Shown: positions 1 to 10,154, numbered from the stretch's first letter. The stretch: 64,000 bases of DNA from Rubrivivax sp. (GCA_016707445.1 JADJHR010000001.1:310001-374000); one strand, 5' to 3'. Numbers and translations: made by a program. The notes: generated by a model not told the origin, from the sequence alone.

Positions 1-304
1 CGGGCGCTTGAGCAACACGCTGACCTCGGCCGAGAACGGCGTCATCGTGTTCTCGGCCAGCACCGGGCGCCAGGAATCGATCGAGAAGAAGAACTGGGGC
101 AATGGCGCCTTCACCAAGGCGTTGATCGAAGGCCTGCGCGGCGCCGCCGACTTTCGCAAGGAAGGCGTGGTGACGCACCAGGGCCTGAGCTACTTCCTGG
201 GCCAGGAGGTGCGCAAGCTGACCGGCAACCTGCAGACCCCGGTGACCGCGGTGCCGGTGGGCGTGGTCGACTATCCGATGGTGGCCCTGGTGGCGGCGCG
301 CTGA
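1..304 (+). CDS. Caspase-family (peptidase C14-like) protein, C-terminal fragment
   Basis: The reading frame is open from the window edge, so the N-terminus and catalytic dyad lie outside. About 100 residues remain. They include a strand ending VIVFSAS, a GRQES/NWGNGAFT stretch and an ALIEGLRG helix. This pattern follows the catalytic Cys region of bacterial caspase/metacaspase p20 domains, where the small-subunit-like part closes the fold. Such proteins are cysteine peptidases cutting after Arg/Lys or Asp and are often joined to repeat or signalling domains. It converges with zwf, leaving only 16 bp between the stops. The family call is from remembered sequence pattern; activity cannot be judged because the catalytic residues are not visible. 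Confidence 0.7.
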   Translation, partial: GRLSNTLTSAENGVIVFSASTGRQESIEKKNWGNGAFTKALIEGLRGAADFRKEGVVTHQGLSYFLGQEVRKLTGNLQTPVTAVPVGVVDYPMVALVAAR

Positions 305-320
305 AGCGACGCCGTGCCGC

Positions 321-1784
321 TCATCCCCCCATGCCGTTGGGCCTGCGCCAGGCGCGTTCGAACGGCAGCCGCCAGGCTTGCGGTGCGATCAGCTGGTGGA
401 TCGACTTCGGCCCCCACGACCCGGGTTCGTACAGGCGCACCGGGGGCGGGGCTTCGAGCAGCGACGTCGAAAGCTGCCACAAGCGCTCAATGCCTTCGGC
501 GGTGTTGAACAGCGTGTGGTCGCCGCGCATGGCGTCCAGGATCAGCCGTTCGTAGGCCTCGAGCACGTCGCCCAGCAGGCCGGTGTCGTGCATCGCGAAC
601 TGCAGGCTCAGCTTGTCCAGACGCATGCCCGGGCCAGGGCGTTTGCCATAGAACGACAGCGACATCTTCGACGCGTCGGCAAGGTCGAAGGTCAGATGGT
701 CCGGCCCCTGTGCGCCCACGCCCGATCCGGCCGGAAACATGCTCTTGGGTGGCTCGCGAAAGGCGATCGAGATGATGCGCTGGCCTTCAGCCAGCTTCTT
801 GCCGGTGCGCAGGAAGAAGGGCACGCCGGCCCAGCGCCAGTTGTCGATGAAGCACTTCAGCGCGATGAAGGTCTCGTTCTCCGACTCGGGGTCGACACCG
901 TCCTCGCTGCGATAGCCGGTGTACTGCCCGCGCACCACGTCGCCGGGGTGGATCGGCAGCATGCTGCGAAACACCTTGTTCTTCTCTTCGCTGATCGGTG
1001 CCGATTCCAGCGCCGTGGGCGGCTCCATGGCCATGAAGGCCAGGATCTGGAACAGGTGCGTGACCACCATGTCGCGGTAGGCGCCGGTCTGTTCGTAGAA
1101 GGCCGAGCGCCGGCCCAGGCCCAGGGTCTCGGGCACGTCGATCTGCACGTGGTCGATGAAGTTGCGGTTCCAGATGGGCTCGAACAGGCCGTTGGCGAAG
1201 CGGAAGGCCAGGATGTTCTGCGCCGGCTCCTTGCCCAGGAAGTGGTCGATGCGGAAGATCTGCTGCTCGTCGAAGACCTCGTGCAACCGGGCATTCAGCG
1301 CCACCGCGCTGGCCAGGTCGGTGCCGAAGGGCTTCTCCATCACGATGCGCGAGCGTTCGACCAGCCCGGCCGCGGCCAGCATGCGCACCGCCGACAGCGC
1401 GCTGCTGGGCGGCACGCTGAGGTAGTGCAGCCGCCGGCTCTCACGGCCGATGCTGTCTTCGGCGCGCTGCACGGCCGCCTTCAGGGCTTCGGGCCCGGCC
1501 GCCAGCGGCACGTAGTCCAGGTTGCCTGCGAAGGTCGCCCAGTCGCTGTCGGTCACCTCGCGCGCGAAGTACTCGGCCAGCGCCGCGCGTGCGACGCGGC
1601 GAAATCCGTCGGCGTCGATGTCGTCCAGCGACACGCCGACGATGCGGCAAGCGGGGATGAAGCCGGCGCTGGCCAGGTGGTACAGCCCCGGCAGCAGCTT
1701 GCGCCGCGTCAGATCGCCGGTGGCGCCGAACAGCACCACCACCTGCGGGAATCGCGGACCCACACCCGGGGGGATCTTGGCCAT
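321..1784 (-). CDS. zwf: Glucose-6-phosphate 1-dehydrogenase
   Basis: 487 residues, the usual length for bacterial G6PD. It oxidises glucose 6-phosphate to 6-phosphogluconolactone with NADP+ or NAD+, opening the pentose-phosphate and Entner-Doudoroff routes in the cytosol. An N-terminal Rossmann fingerprint GATGDL lies at residues 20-25. EKPFG at 150-154 binds substrate, and the family signature RIDHFLGKEP at 178-187 contains the catalytic-site His and Lys. No pgl, edd or glk gene adjoins, which is unusual because these often cluster with zwf. The 127-bp gap to the chemoreceptor gene behind its start probably holds its promoter. Confidence 0.95.
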   Translation of the reverse strand: MAKIPPGVGPRFPQVVVLFGATGDLTRRKLLPGLYHLASAGFIPACRIVGVSLDDIDADGFRRVARAALAEYFAREVTDSDWATFAGNLDYVPLAAGPEALKAAVQRAEDSIGRESRRLHYLSVPPSSALSAVRMLAAAGLVERSRIVMEKPFGTDLASAVALNARLHEVFDEQQIFRIDHFLGKEPAQNILAFRFANGLFEPIWNRNFIDHVQIDVPETLGLGRRSAFYEQTGAYRDMVVTHLFQILAFMAMEPPTALESAPISEEKNKVFRSMLPIHPGDVVRGQYTGYRSEDGVDPESENETFIALKCFIDNWRWAGVPFFLRTGKKLAEGQRIISIAFREPPKSMFPAGSGVGAQGPDHLTFDLADASKMSLSFYGKRPGPGMRLDKLSLQFAMHDTGLLGDVLEAYERLILDAMRGDHTLFNTAEGIERLWQLSTSLLEAPPPVRLYEPGSWGPKSIHQLIAPQAWRLPFERAWRRPNGMGG

Positions 1785-1911
1785 GCGCAGGCTCCTTGCG
1801 GTGGATCGAAGGCCCGGGGCGTCTCGGTGCTGCAGCGGACGCCCTTCAGTCCCTCAGTATGCGGCCGCCCAGCCCGATGGCCCCCGCCGTGGCCCGATCA
1901 GCTGCAGTGCC

Positions 1912-3693
1912 TCAGAACGAAGTCCACTCGTCACTGTCGGCGCTGGCCGCTTCGGCAACGGGCCGCTTGACGGCCGGCTGCGCGGCCGACGCCGACAGCG
2001 GCGGCGCAAGCGGCGCCACGGCAGGCCATGCCTGACGGCTGACGGCCTGTGCCACCGGCCTTGCGGCGGGCAACGGCGGCGTCGGCTTCCACGCGGGCCG
2101 CGTTATCGACGACGGCGACGCGGTCAAAGGGAGCGGGGCGGGCGCGACAACGTCGGGCTGGCGCGCCAGCGTGAACACCGCAACCGCCTGCACCAGCTGT
2201 TGTGCCTGCTGCCTCAGGCTGTCGGCCGCGGCGGCACTCTGTTCGACCAGGGCCGCGTTCTGCTGCGTGGCGCGGTCCATCTGCGTGACGGCCTCTCCCA
2301 CCTGCGACACGCCGGCACTCTGCTCGTTGCTGGCCGCGCTGATCTCGCCCACGATGTCGCTCACGCGGCGGATCGAGCCCACCACCTCGGTCATCGTCGT
2401 GCCGGCCTTGCCGACCAGCTGTGTACCCTGCTCGACCCGTTCGACGCTGGCCGTGATCAGGGTCTTGATCTGCTTGGCGGCGTCGGCGCTGCGCCCGGCC
2501 AGGCTGCGCACTTCGCTGGCCACGACGGCAAAGCCGCGGCCCTGCTCGCCGGCGCGCGCGGCCTCGACGGCCGCGTTCAGCGCCAGGATGTTGGTCTGGA
2601 AGGCAATGCTGTCGATCACGCCGATGATGTCGGCGATCTGCTGCGAGGCTTCGTTGATGCGCTTCATGGTGTCCACCACCTGGCCCACCACCTCGCCGCC
2701 GCGCACGGCAACGGTCGATGCGGTCTTCGCCAGCTGGTTGGCCTGCAGCGCGTTGTCGGCGTTGTGGCGCACGGTGGCACCCAGCTCTTCCATCGACGCG
2801 GCGGTTTCCTGCAGCGCGCTGGCCTGCGCCTCGGTGCGGCCCGACAGGTCGTTGTTGCCCTGTGCGATCTGTGCGCTGGCAGTGGCCACGCTCTCGGCGT
2901 TGTGGCGCACACCGCTGACGACGACCGCCAGCTTGCCCTGCATGTCGAGCAGGGTGCGCTGCAGATCGCCGATGGCGTCGTTGCGCGCTCGCACGGGCTT
3001 CGCATCGGGCACCAGGTCACCGTCGGCGATGCGCCGGGCCAGCCGGTTGCAGGCGTCGACCGGCCGCTGGATGCTGCGCAGCACCAGGCGGTAGAAGGTG
3101 AGCAGCACCGCGATGGCCGCTGCCGCGAGCAGCAAACCGAACAGGCCGGATCGGCTCTGGGTGGCGCCGAAATCGGTCACCGCCTGCTCGGCGGCGATCT
3201 TGGCGGCCGCCACGGTGGCGTCGACGCCGGCCCGGTGCTCGAGGTACAGGCGATGCATCGCGGCCAGCTGGTCGGGCTTGACGGTGGCCGCCCCGCCCTG
3301 CAGCGGTTCGATGATCTGCGTGCGTGCCTGGGCGATGAACTTCTGCGCCGCCTCGTTCTGCCGTGCCAGCAGCTTGCCGTCCAGCCCCTGGGGCGGATTC
3401 CGGGTCCAGTGCGTGACACGCTGGGCGTAGGCCGCGACGCCGCGCTCGAACTGCTTCTTCGTTTCAGCCGGGTCCAGTGTGCCTTCGACGCCCTGCGACA
3501 GCAGCAGCCGCAACTCGATCAGGTCCATCGGAGGCGGCAGGATGTCGGCCACCAGGTCCTTGGCGATGAAGGCGCTGCTCGCGCTCTGTTCGCTGCGGCT
3601 GTTGCTCCAATGGCCTTCGACGGCCATCAGCACCGCCGCCAGCACGCCCATTGCGCCCAACATGAAAACCGACCAACGAAATGACCTGAACAT
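1912..3693 (-). CDS. Methyl-accepting chemotaxis protein
   Basis: 593 residues from the chosen ATG (MFRSFRW...); an in-frame GTG lies three codons upstream. The order is TM1 at about 9-26, a roughly 155-residue periplasmic helical sensor region, TM2 at about 182-204, a HAMP domain (RSIQRPVDACNRLARRIADG), then the cytoplasmic methyl-accepting coiled coil. The hairpin tip carries the highly conserved IAFQTNILALNAAVEAARAG segment, which contacts CheA/CheW. An Ala/Pro-rich linker ends in DEWTSF. This C-terminal W-x-x-F resembles the NWETF-type pentapeptide that tethers CheR/CheB. No che genes are in the window, so it is probably an orphan receptor serving a pathway elsewhere. The ligand is unknown. 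Confidence 0.93.
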   Translation of the reverse strand: MFRSFRWSVFMLGAMGVLAAVLMAVEGHWSNSRSEQSASSAFIAKDLVADILPPPMDLIELRLLLSQGVEGTLDPAETKKQFERGVAAYAQRVTHWTRNPPQGLDGKLLARQNEAAQKFIAQARTQIIEPLQGGAATVKPDQLAAMHRLYLEHRAGVDATVAAAKIAAEQAVTDFGATQSRSGLFGLLLAAAAIAVLLTFYRLVLRSIQRPVDACNRLARRIADGDLVPDAKPVRARNDAIGDLQRTLLDMQGKLAVVVSGVRHNAESVATASAQIAQGNNDLSGRTEAQASALQETAASMEELGATVRHNADNALQANQLAKTASTVAVRGGEVVGQVVDTMKRINEASQQIADIIGVIDSIAFQTNILALNAAVEAARAGEQGRGFAVVASEVRSLAGRSADAAKQIKTLITASVERVEQGTQLVGKAGTTMTEVVGSIRRVSDIVGEISAASNEQSAGVSQVGEAVTQMDRATQQNAALVEQSAAAADSLRQQAQQLVQAVAVFTLARQPDVVAPAPLPLTASPSSITRPAWKPTPPLPAARPVAQAVSRQAWPAVAPLAPPLSASAAQPAVKRPVAEAASADSDEWTSF

Positions 3694-3884
3694 GGCGCAC
3701 ACCTCGAATCACAGCCGGTCGTCGACCAGGCTGTGTACTGCTGGAGACCCGTGCGCCCACTGCAAGGCAGCCACGAGCGTGATGAGTCCTCTGTATCGGC
3801 CGTCGGGGGCCCCGGGTTGAGCGCGTTCGTTCAATGCGCGTCGGCACGCGGGCCGCACCGTGTGGGGTGTTCTTGACCGCAGCG

Positions 3885-5267
3885 TCAGACGAATCCCAGG
3901 TTGCGCGTGGCGAAGTTGCCGATGTTGGGCACCACGCGCGCCAGGTCACTGTCGGCCACCCCGAACCAGGTGGCCAGCGTGGCCGCGTATTCATCGACTG
4001 CGGTGCTGGGCAGCAGCCGGCCCTGGCCGACGTCGTCGGGGCCATTCACCGCCACCGCCGGGGGTTTGCCGTAGAAGCGCCCACCGCGCACTGCGCCGCC
4101 CAGCACGAAGTGATGGCTGCCCCAGCCGTGGTCGCTGCCGTCGCCGTTGGCCGACAGCGTGCGGCCGAAGTCCGACGCCGTGAAGGCCGTGACCTGCTGG
4201 GCTACACCCAGCTCGACGGTGGCGTCGTGAAAGGACTTCATGGCCCCGCCCAATTTGGCCATCAGCACCGGGTGGCCCGCCGGCAGGCCGTCGTGCTGGT
4301 CGAAGCCGCCCAGCGACACCATGAAGACCTGGCGCCGCGGCCCCAGCGCGGTGCGTGCCGCGATCATGCGGGCCACCATGCGAAGCTGCAGTGCCAACGA
4401 GTTGGTGCTGTCGAACCCGGTGACCAGGTCGGGCAAGTTCGCCAGCGCGCCGCTGACCTGCGCTTCGGCGTCGATCGAGCGGCGAGTGACGCGCGTGTAT
4501 TCGTCTTCGAACAGGTTCGTGCGTGGCGCCGTGATCAGCGTGCGCAACGCGGTCTGTGCGGTCCTTGAGCCGAACAGCGACGACCGGATGCCCGCGATGG
4601 CCACGGCGCCGTTGCTGCCCAGCTGGTACTGCACGGCCTGCGTGCCGCTGAGGAAAACTGCGTTGCCGGTGACCGAGATGCAGCTGAAAACGCTGTTGCC
4701 GTTGCCGGCCAGCATCAGGTCGCCCAGGCGCCCGCCCCAGCCGCTGGCCGCGCCTTCGGGCAGGTCGCTCTGCCAGGTGCTCTGCTGGTCGTTGTGCGAA
4801 AACAGCTTGGCCGGCAGCCTGACCGATTTGGCCTGGTACTGGGCCAGTGTGGTGGGCTGCAGCAGCGGCCCGACGTTGAGCTGCACCGCCAGCCGACCGC
4901 TGTCGAACAGCGGCTTGATCGGGACCAGCCCTGGTGCCAGTGCGTACTGCAGGCCCGACGGCAGCGCGACGTTGGGCGTCAAGGCCGTGGCCGCCAGTTC
5001 GGCCTGCGACAGCGCCAGCAGCCCGCGGATGCTGGCGTACGCCTGATGGTTGCTGCTGTCCACCGGGACCAGGGTGTTGCCGTAGTCGTTGCCGCCGTAC
5101 AGGAAGATGCAGACCAGGGCCTTGTAGTCGTCTGCGCCGGTGGCGGCTGCGGCGTCGGCCAGCAGCGACAGGTTCAGCGCCCAGGGCGCGGCACTGCCAG
5201 CCAGTCCCAGCAAGGCGCCGCGGCGCAGGAAGGCGCGGCGGGCGAGGTCGGATGCGGATGTGGTCAT
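3885..5267 (-). CDS. DUF1501 domain protein with Tat signal
   Basis: 460 residues. The N-terminus carries a twin-arginine motif (RRAFLRRGALLGLAG) followed by a hydrophobic stretch ending in ADAAAA, so folded export to the periplasm is likely. The rest has DUF1501 features: an LYGGNDYGNTLVP block early, MVSLGGFDQHDG in the middle, and DFGRTLSANGDGSDHGWG near the C-terminus. The family is related to sulfatase/alkaline-phosphatase folds, but no reaction is established. It sits 14 bp behind a DUF1800 gene on the same strand. The two families commonly occur as neighbours, so they probably act together in the periplasm. Confidence 0.9.
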   Translation of the reverse strand: MTTSASDLARRAFLRRGALLGLAGSAAPWALNLSLLADAAAATGADDYKALVCIFLYGGNDYGNTLVPVDSSNHQAYASIRGLLALSQAELAATALTPNVALPSGLQYALAPGLVPIKPLFDSGRLAVQLNVGPLLQPTTLAQYQAKSVRLPAKLFSHNDQQSTWQSDLPEGAASGWGGRLGDLMLAGNGNSVFSCISVTGNAVFLSGTQAVQYQLGSNGAVAIAGIRSSLFGSRTAQTALRTLITAPRTNLFEDEYTRVTRRSIDAEAQVSGALANLPDLVTGFDSTNSLALQLRMVARMIAARTALGPRRQVFMVSLGGFDQHDGLPAGHPVLMAKLGGAMKSFHDATVELGVAQQVTAFTASDFGRTLSANGDGSDHGWGSHHFVLGGAVRGGRFYGKPPAVAVNGPDDVGQGRLLPSTAVDEYAATLATWFGVADSDLARVVPNIGNFATRNLGFV

Positions 5268-5281
5268 GATGCTGCGGCCTC

Positions 5282-7309
5282 CTACTTCTGCACCAGGGCT
5301 TCGGGGCTGGCCAGCACCAGCAGGATGGCCGCATACACACGGTTGGCACGGCCGGCGTCAGTGGCCGCGGCGATGGCGCCGACCGCGTCGACGATGGTGC
5401 TGCGCGTGCCGGCTTGCAGCGACGCGTGGCACAGCAGCGCCTGCACGCGGTCGACCAGTGCCGCCGCGTCGGCAGCCAGCGCCAGCTCGGCGCCGTAGGC
5501 CAGGCGCAGGTCGTTGCGGCCACCGGGGATCACGCGCTGCATGAAGTTCAAGTAGCCCGCCACCGTGGTTTCGGTGGTGATCTGGAACTCGGGTGCGGCC
5601 AGGCTGGCATTGCCCAGCGCGGTGCCGGCTGGCACGTAGCCCGGGCGGAAGAAGTTGAACACCGAGGCCGAGCGCAGCGGGCTTTGCCCCAGCCGGGTGG
5701 CACTGTCGCTGAGGTCGCCGATCGTCCAGTCGCCACTGGCCGACGTTGCCCCGAAGCTGCGCGCCCAGCTCAGGAAGCGCAGCAGCGGCTCGCGCAGCTT
5801 GCCGTAGGCCGGGTCGTCACTGCGCGTGGGTTCGCGTGCCTCGTAGTCCAGCAGCACCGCGCGCAGCACCGCCTTCAGATCGCCGCGAACGCCCTGGCCG
5901 TTGTCGGCAAAGGCGGCCGAGACGCGCGCCACGTAGGCGGGGCTCGGGTTGCTGGTGACCAGGCGCTGGATCAGCTGGCGGCCGATGAAGGGGCCGACGT
6001 TGGCGTGCCCGGCCAGGCGGTCCAGCGCCAGGCGCAGGGCCGTGCTGCCATCGGTGCCGGCCGGGATGGTCATGCCCAGCGCGTCGACCGCCAGTGTCGA
6101 GTGCAGCGACGCGGTCAGCACCATGGGCCGCTGGGTCAGCTCGGGGCCGGTCTCGCCGCGGCGCGCATCGACGTTCCAGCCGGTGAACACGCGTGCCATC
6201 TGCGACACCGTGTTCAGCGTATAGGTCTCGATCGGCTGGCCCTGGGCGTCGAGTCGGTGGCTGCCGTCGACATTCAGTTCGTACAGGCCGATCGAGAACA
6301 GCTGCATCACCTCGCGCGCATAGTTCTCGTCGGGCAGGCGGCCGGTGCTCGGGTTTTCCTTCTGGTTGCCGGCATAGGTCAGGTACTGGCCCATCGCCGG
6401 GCTCAGCGTCACGGCTTCCAGCAACTGGCGGTAGGTGCCGAAGGCGTGGCTGGCCAGCAGGTCCCACCAGGCCGCCAGCTTGAACTGTCGCCAGGGCCCG
6501 GTGATGCCGTCGAAGCCGACGACGAAGATCTCCGACAAGGCCAGTGCCATGCGCTGGCGCAGGCTGTCGCCGGCGCCGATCAGCCGCTGCCACAGCGCCG
6601 GGTCGCTGCCGACCGCGCTGTTGCGGTTGTCCAGGTTGGCAGCGATGCCCTTGTCGAGCAGGTACTGCCAGTTGCTCTCGCTTGGTGGTCTGGCGAATTC
6701 GGCATTCAGCCAGGCGTCGTAGCCCTGGTTGCGCACGGCGCTGATGTCGGCGTCGGTGACACCCAGCGTGGCCTGCATCAGGAAGCGTGCCGCTTGCGCG
6801 TCGTCGGCGGCCAGGCTGAGCGCGAACACCGGTGCTGCATAGTCGGCCAGCGCACCGGCGTCGACCAGGTCGCTGCCGCCGGCGACCGGGCCGTACAGGT
6901 AGACACGGCCGCCGGCCACGCCCAGGTAGTTGCCGGTGTTCTTGTAATAGCGGTAGGTGTAGGGTGCCGAAACCAGGTCGGGCTGCGGGCCTGGAAAGTA
7001 GCTTCCGTAGGCCTGTTCAGCCCAGTCCATCAGCGCCTTGGCGCTGGGCTCGGCGATCGTGGTGCCCTGCGGCGGGGCTTGCAGCGCCAGCGCGTGGCGC
7101 CGCAGCGTGGCGGCCTCGGGCTGGCTGAAGGCCTGCGGCAGCGCAGTGTCGGCCCCGCCTCCGCAGGCGGCCAGACCCGAAGCGGCCAATGCGGCCAGCG
7201 CCGGGGTGGTGATCGAGGTGGTGAGCGGGGTGGTGATCTCAGGCCATCCACCGGCCGCCGGTGCGACGCGCCCCGGTGCTTGCCTTGCTGTCGATGCCTT
7301 CGGTTCCAT
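5282..7309 (-). CDS. DUF1800 domain lipoprotein
   Basis: 675 residues from ATG 7309. This start puts a hydrophobic segment about 35-50 residues in, ending in LAASGLAAC, a plausible lipobox. A further in-frame ATG exists about 75 bases upstream. After the lipid-anchor region comes a module with TYRYYKNTGNYLGV and VYLYGP, common in Burkholderiales surface lipoproteins. The DUF1800 domain follows, with conserved LLxxATLG-type opening, NYAREVMQLFSIGLYELN, VFTGW, FIGRQLIQRLV and SVFNFFRPGY blocks. The biochemical role of DUF1800 is unknown. It is immediately upstream of the DUF1501 gene in a two-gene operon. Confidence 0.9.
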   Translation of the reverse strand: MEPKASTARQAPGRVAPAAGGWPEITTPLTTSITTPALAALAASGLAACGGGADTALPQAFSQPEAATLRRHALALQAPPQGTTIAEPSAKALMDWAEQAYGSYFPGPQPDLVSAPYTYRYYKNTGNYLGVAGGRVYLYGPVAGGSDLVDAGALADYAAPVFALSLAADDAQAARFLMQATLGVTDADISAVRNQGYDAWLNAEFARPPSESNWQYLLDKGIAANLDNRNSAVGSDPALWQRLIGAGDSLRQRMALALSEIFVVGFDGITGPWRQFKLAAWWDLLASHAFGTYRQLLEAVTLSPAMGQYLTYAGNQKENPSTGRLPDENYAREVMQLFSIGLYELNVDGSHRLDAQGQPIETYTLNTVSQMARVFTGWNVDARRGETGPELTQRPMVLTASLHSTLAVDALGMTIPAGTDGSTALRLALDRLAGHANVGPFIGRQLIQRLVTSNPSPAYVARVSAAFADNGQGVRGDLKAVLRAVLLDYEAREPTRSDDPAYGKLREPLLRFLSWARSFGATSASGDWTIGDLSDSATRLGQSPLRSASVFNFFRPGYVPAGTALGNASLAAPEFQITTETTVAGYLNFMQRVIPGGRNDLRLAYGAELALAADAAALVDRVQALLCHASLQAGTRSTIVDAVGAIAAATDAGRANRVYAAILLVLASPEALVQK

Positions 7310-7446
7310 CAGCGGCTCTCGTGCAGGGATCGAGGCGATTGATTGTGCCGAGGACAGGTCTTGCCATCCATCCGCATTGCGCATCGATACCCCAGGTTCA
7401 CGATACAGAAACCTGGTGTCGAATTGTGAGCGTCGCGCAGGCTCGT

Positions 7447-10066
7447 TCAGCGCGTCAGGTGGTGGGCGGCCCGAACCACCGCGGCGGCATCGACGCCGAA
7501 GAACTGCCGCAGCGCCGCTCGGGTATCGCTGCGCCCAAAGCCGTCGGTGCCCAAGGTCAGGTAGCGGCGGTCGGCGGGCACGAAGGCACGCACGCTGTCG
7601 GGTACCGCGCACACGTAGTCGGTGGCGGCCACCAAGGGCCCGCGCGTGTTGGCCAGCAGCTGCGTGACCCAGGGCTCGGCGCCGGTCGGCTGGCCTTGCA
7701 GCGCACGCTGCTGCCAGGCCTGGCCGTCGCGCGCCAGTTCGCTCCAGCTGGTCACGCTGTACACGTCGACGTGCACGCCCTCTGCGGCCAGTTGCTCGGC
7801 GGCCTTGATCACTTCGGCCAGGATGGCGCCCGATCCCAGCAGCGTGACGGCATGCGGTGCGAGCGGGTCGCCCAGTGACTTGAAGCGGTAGGCGCCACGC
7901 AGCACGCCTTCGGCCGCGCCGTCCGGAAGATCGGGCTGGGCCTGGTTCTCGTTCATCAGCGTGATGTAGTGGAAGACGTCGCGCTGTTCGACCAGCATCT
8001 CGCGCATGCCGTGGTCCAGGATCAGCGCCAGCTCGCAGGCGAAGGCCGGGTCCCAGGCGCGGCAGTTGGGCACCGTGGCGGCCTGCAGCAGGCTGCTGCC
8101 GTCCTGGTGCTGCAGGCCTTCGCCGCCGAGCGTGGTGCGGCCGGCGGTGGCGCCGAGCAGGAAGCCGCGCGCGCGCTGGTCGGCGGCGGCCCAGATCTGG
8201 TCGCCCACACGCTGGAAGCCGAACATCGAGTAGTAGATGTAGAACGGCAGCATCGCCAGCCCGTGCACGCTGTAGCTGGTGGCTGCCGCTGTCCAGCTGG
8301 CGATGGCGCTGGCCTCGCTGATGCCCTCTTCCATGATCTGGCCGTCCAGCGCCTCGCGGTAGCTCAGCACCGAGCCGATGTCTTCCGGCGCGTAGCGCTG
8401 GCCCACGCTGGAATAGATGCCGACCTGCTTGAACAGGTTGGCCATGCCGAAGGTGCGTGCCTCGTCGGCCACGATGGGCACGATGCGCGGGCCCAGCTGC
8501 GGGTCCTTCAGCAGCGCGGTCAGCATGCGCACGAAGGCCATGGTGGTGCTCATCACCTTGCCGTCGGCCTGCAGCGCAAATGCGGCCCAGGTCTGCAGCG
8601 CGGGCACCGGCAGCACCGCGCAGTCGGCACGGCGCCGCGGCAGGTAGCCGCCCAGCGCCTGCCGGTGCGCGTGCAGGTAGCGCAGGTCGGCGCTGTCGGC
8701 AGCCGGCTTGTAGAAGGCCAGCGAGGTGGCCTGCTCGTCGCTGAGCGGCAGGTTGAAACGGTTGCGAAACTCGATCAGGTCGGCCGCGTCGAGCTTCTTC
8801 TGCTGGTGCGTGGTCATGCGGCCCTGGCCGGCGTTGCCCATGCCGTAGCCCTTCTTGGTGTGCGCCAGGATCACCGTGGGCTGGCCCCGGTGGGCCTGCG
8901 CCGCGCGGTAGGCGGCGTGGATCTTCACCAGGTCGTGGCCACCGCGCTTCAGGCGGTCGATCTGCTCGTCGGTCATGCCTTGCGCCAAGGCGGCCAGTTC
9001 GGCGTCCTGGCCGAAGAAGGTGTCGCGGTTGTAGCGCCCGTCTTTCGCTGCAAAGGTCTGCATCTGGCCGTCGACCGTGTGCGCGAAGGCGCGCAGCAGC
9101 GCACGGTGCGTGTCGCGTGCGAACAGGCCGTCCCAGTCGCTGCCCCACAGCAGCTTGATCACGTTCCAGCCGGCACCGGCGAACAGCCGCTCGAGTTCGT
9201 CGACGATGCGGCCGTTGCCACGCACCGGGCCGTCCAGCCGCTGCAGGTTGCAGTTGACCACCCACACCAGGTTGTCCAGGTTCTCGCGGCTGGCCAGCGT
9301 CAGCGCGCTCATGGACTCGGGCTCGTCCATCTCGCCGTCGCCGAACACGCCCCACACCCGGCGCGTGCTGCAGTCGAGCAGCCGCCGGTGCGTCAGGTAG
9401 CGCATGAAGCGCGCGTGAAAGATCGAGCTGATCGGCCCGATGCCCATCGAGCCGGTGGGGAACTGCCAGAAGTCGGGCATCAGCCAGGGGTGCGGGTAGC
9501 TCGACAGGCCCTGGGCACCGCGCGCTGTGGCGCTGATCTCCTGGCGGTAGTGCAGCAAGTCGTTCTCGACCAGCCGCCCTTCGAGGAAGGCGCGCGCATA
9601 GACGCCCGGTGCGCTGTGCGGCTGGAAGAACACCAGGTCACCGCCGTGCTGCGTCGTTGCGCGCGCGGAAGAAGTGGTTGAAGCCGACCTCGAACAGGTC
9701 GGCCGCGCTGGCGTAACTGGCGATGTGGCCACCCAGCTCGCTGGAGCCACCCAGCTCGGCCTGGTTGGCGCGCACCACCATCGCCAGCGCGTTCCAGCGC
9801 ATGATCGACGCCAGCCGTTCCTCGACCGCCAGGTCACCGGGGAACGCCGCCTGGTGCTCTACCGCCACCGTGTTGGCGTAGGGCGTGTTCAGGTCGGGTT
9901 GCCAGGCGATGCGCTGCTGCCGTGCCAGCCGCGCCAGTTCGTCGAGCATGAAGCGTGCACGATCCGGTCCCTGCTGCTGCAGCAGCATCTGGAAGGCGTC
10001 ACGCCACTCGGCGGTTTCCTGCGGGTCGGGGTCGGCCGGGGTCAGGCTCAGGTCGGGTGCGTTCAT
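7447..10066 (-). CDS. aceE: Pyruvate dehydrogenase E1 component, AceE-type (frameshifted)
   Basis: Two overlapping frames together give one AceE-type E1 of about 872 residues, close to the roughly 890 usual for the homodimeric family. It decarboxylates pyruvate with thiamine diphosphate and passes the acetyl group to E2 lipoyl. The first frame (start 10066) runs MRWNAL...FNHFFRARND. The second resumes at QHGGDLVFFQPHSAPGVYAR. The ThDP motif GDGEMDEPES and the HTKKGYGMG and SYSVHGLAM blocks are intact. Removing one base at about 9652 restores RARNDQHGGDLV, which aligns residue for residue with E. coli RARNEQDGGDLV. The error therefore looks like a one-base insertion. No aceF or lpd follows. 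It could instead be the second AceE paralogue (MdeB-like) seen in some proteobacteria. A WYL regulator is divergent. Confidence 0.88.
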
Positions 10067-10154
10067 GGGTCACACTGTAGGCTGATGCAGGACAGCGCAT
10101 GAATCACCGACCCCACTTCGACCGCAGCCGCGACCCGTTCGTGCGCTGAATGCC

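Noticed and set aside
378..1970. Long open plus-strand frame opposite zwf
   Set aside because: It mirrors zwf codons, is Arg/His/Gln-rich and resembles no protein family; such antisense frames are common in GC-rich genes.
5282..9355. 1357-codon frame that spans both DUF1800 and aceE
   Set aside because: The part over aceE is a frame-shadow of that gene; only the part below 7309 encodes a known family.
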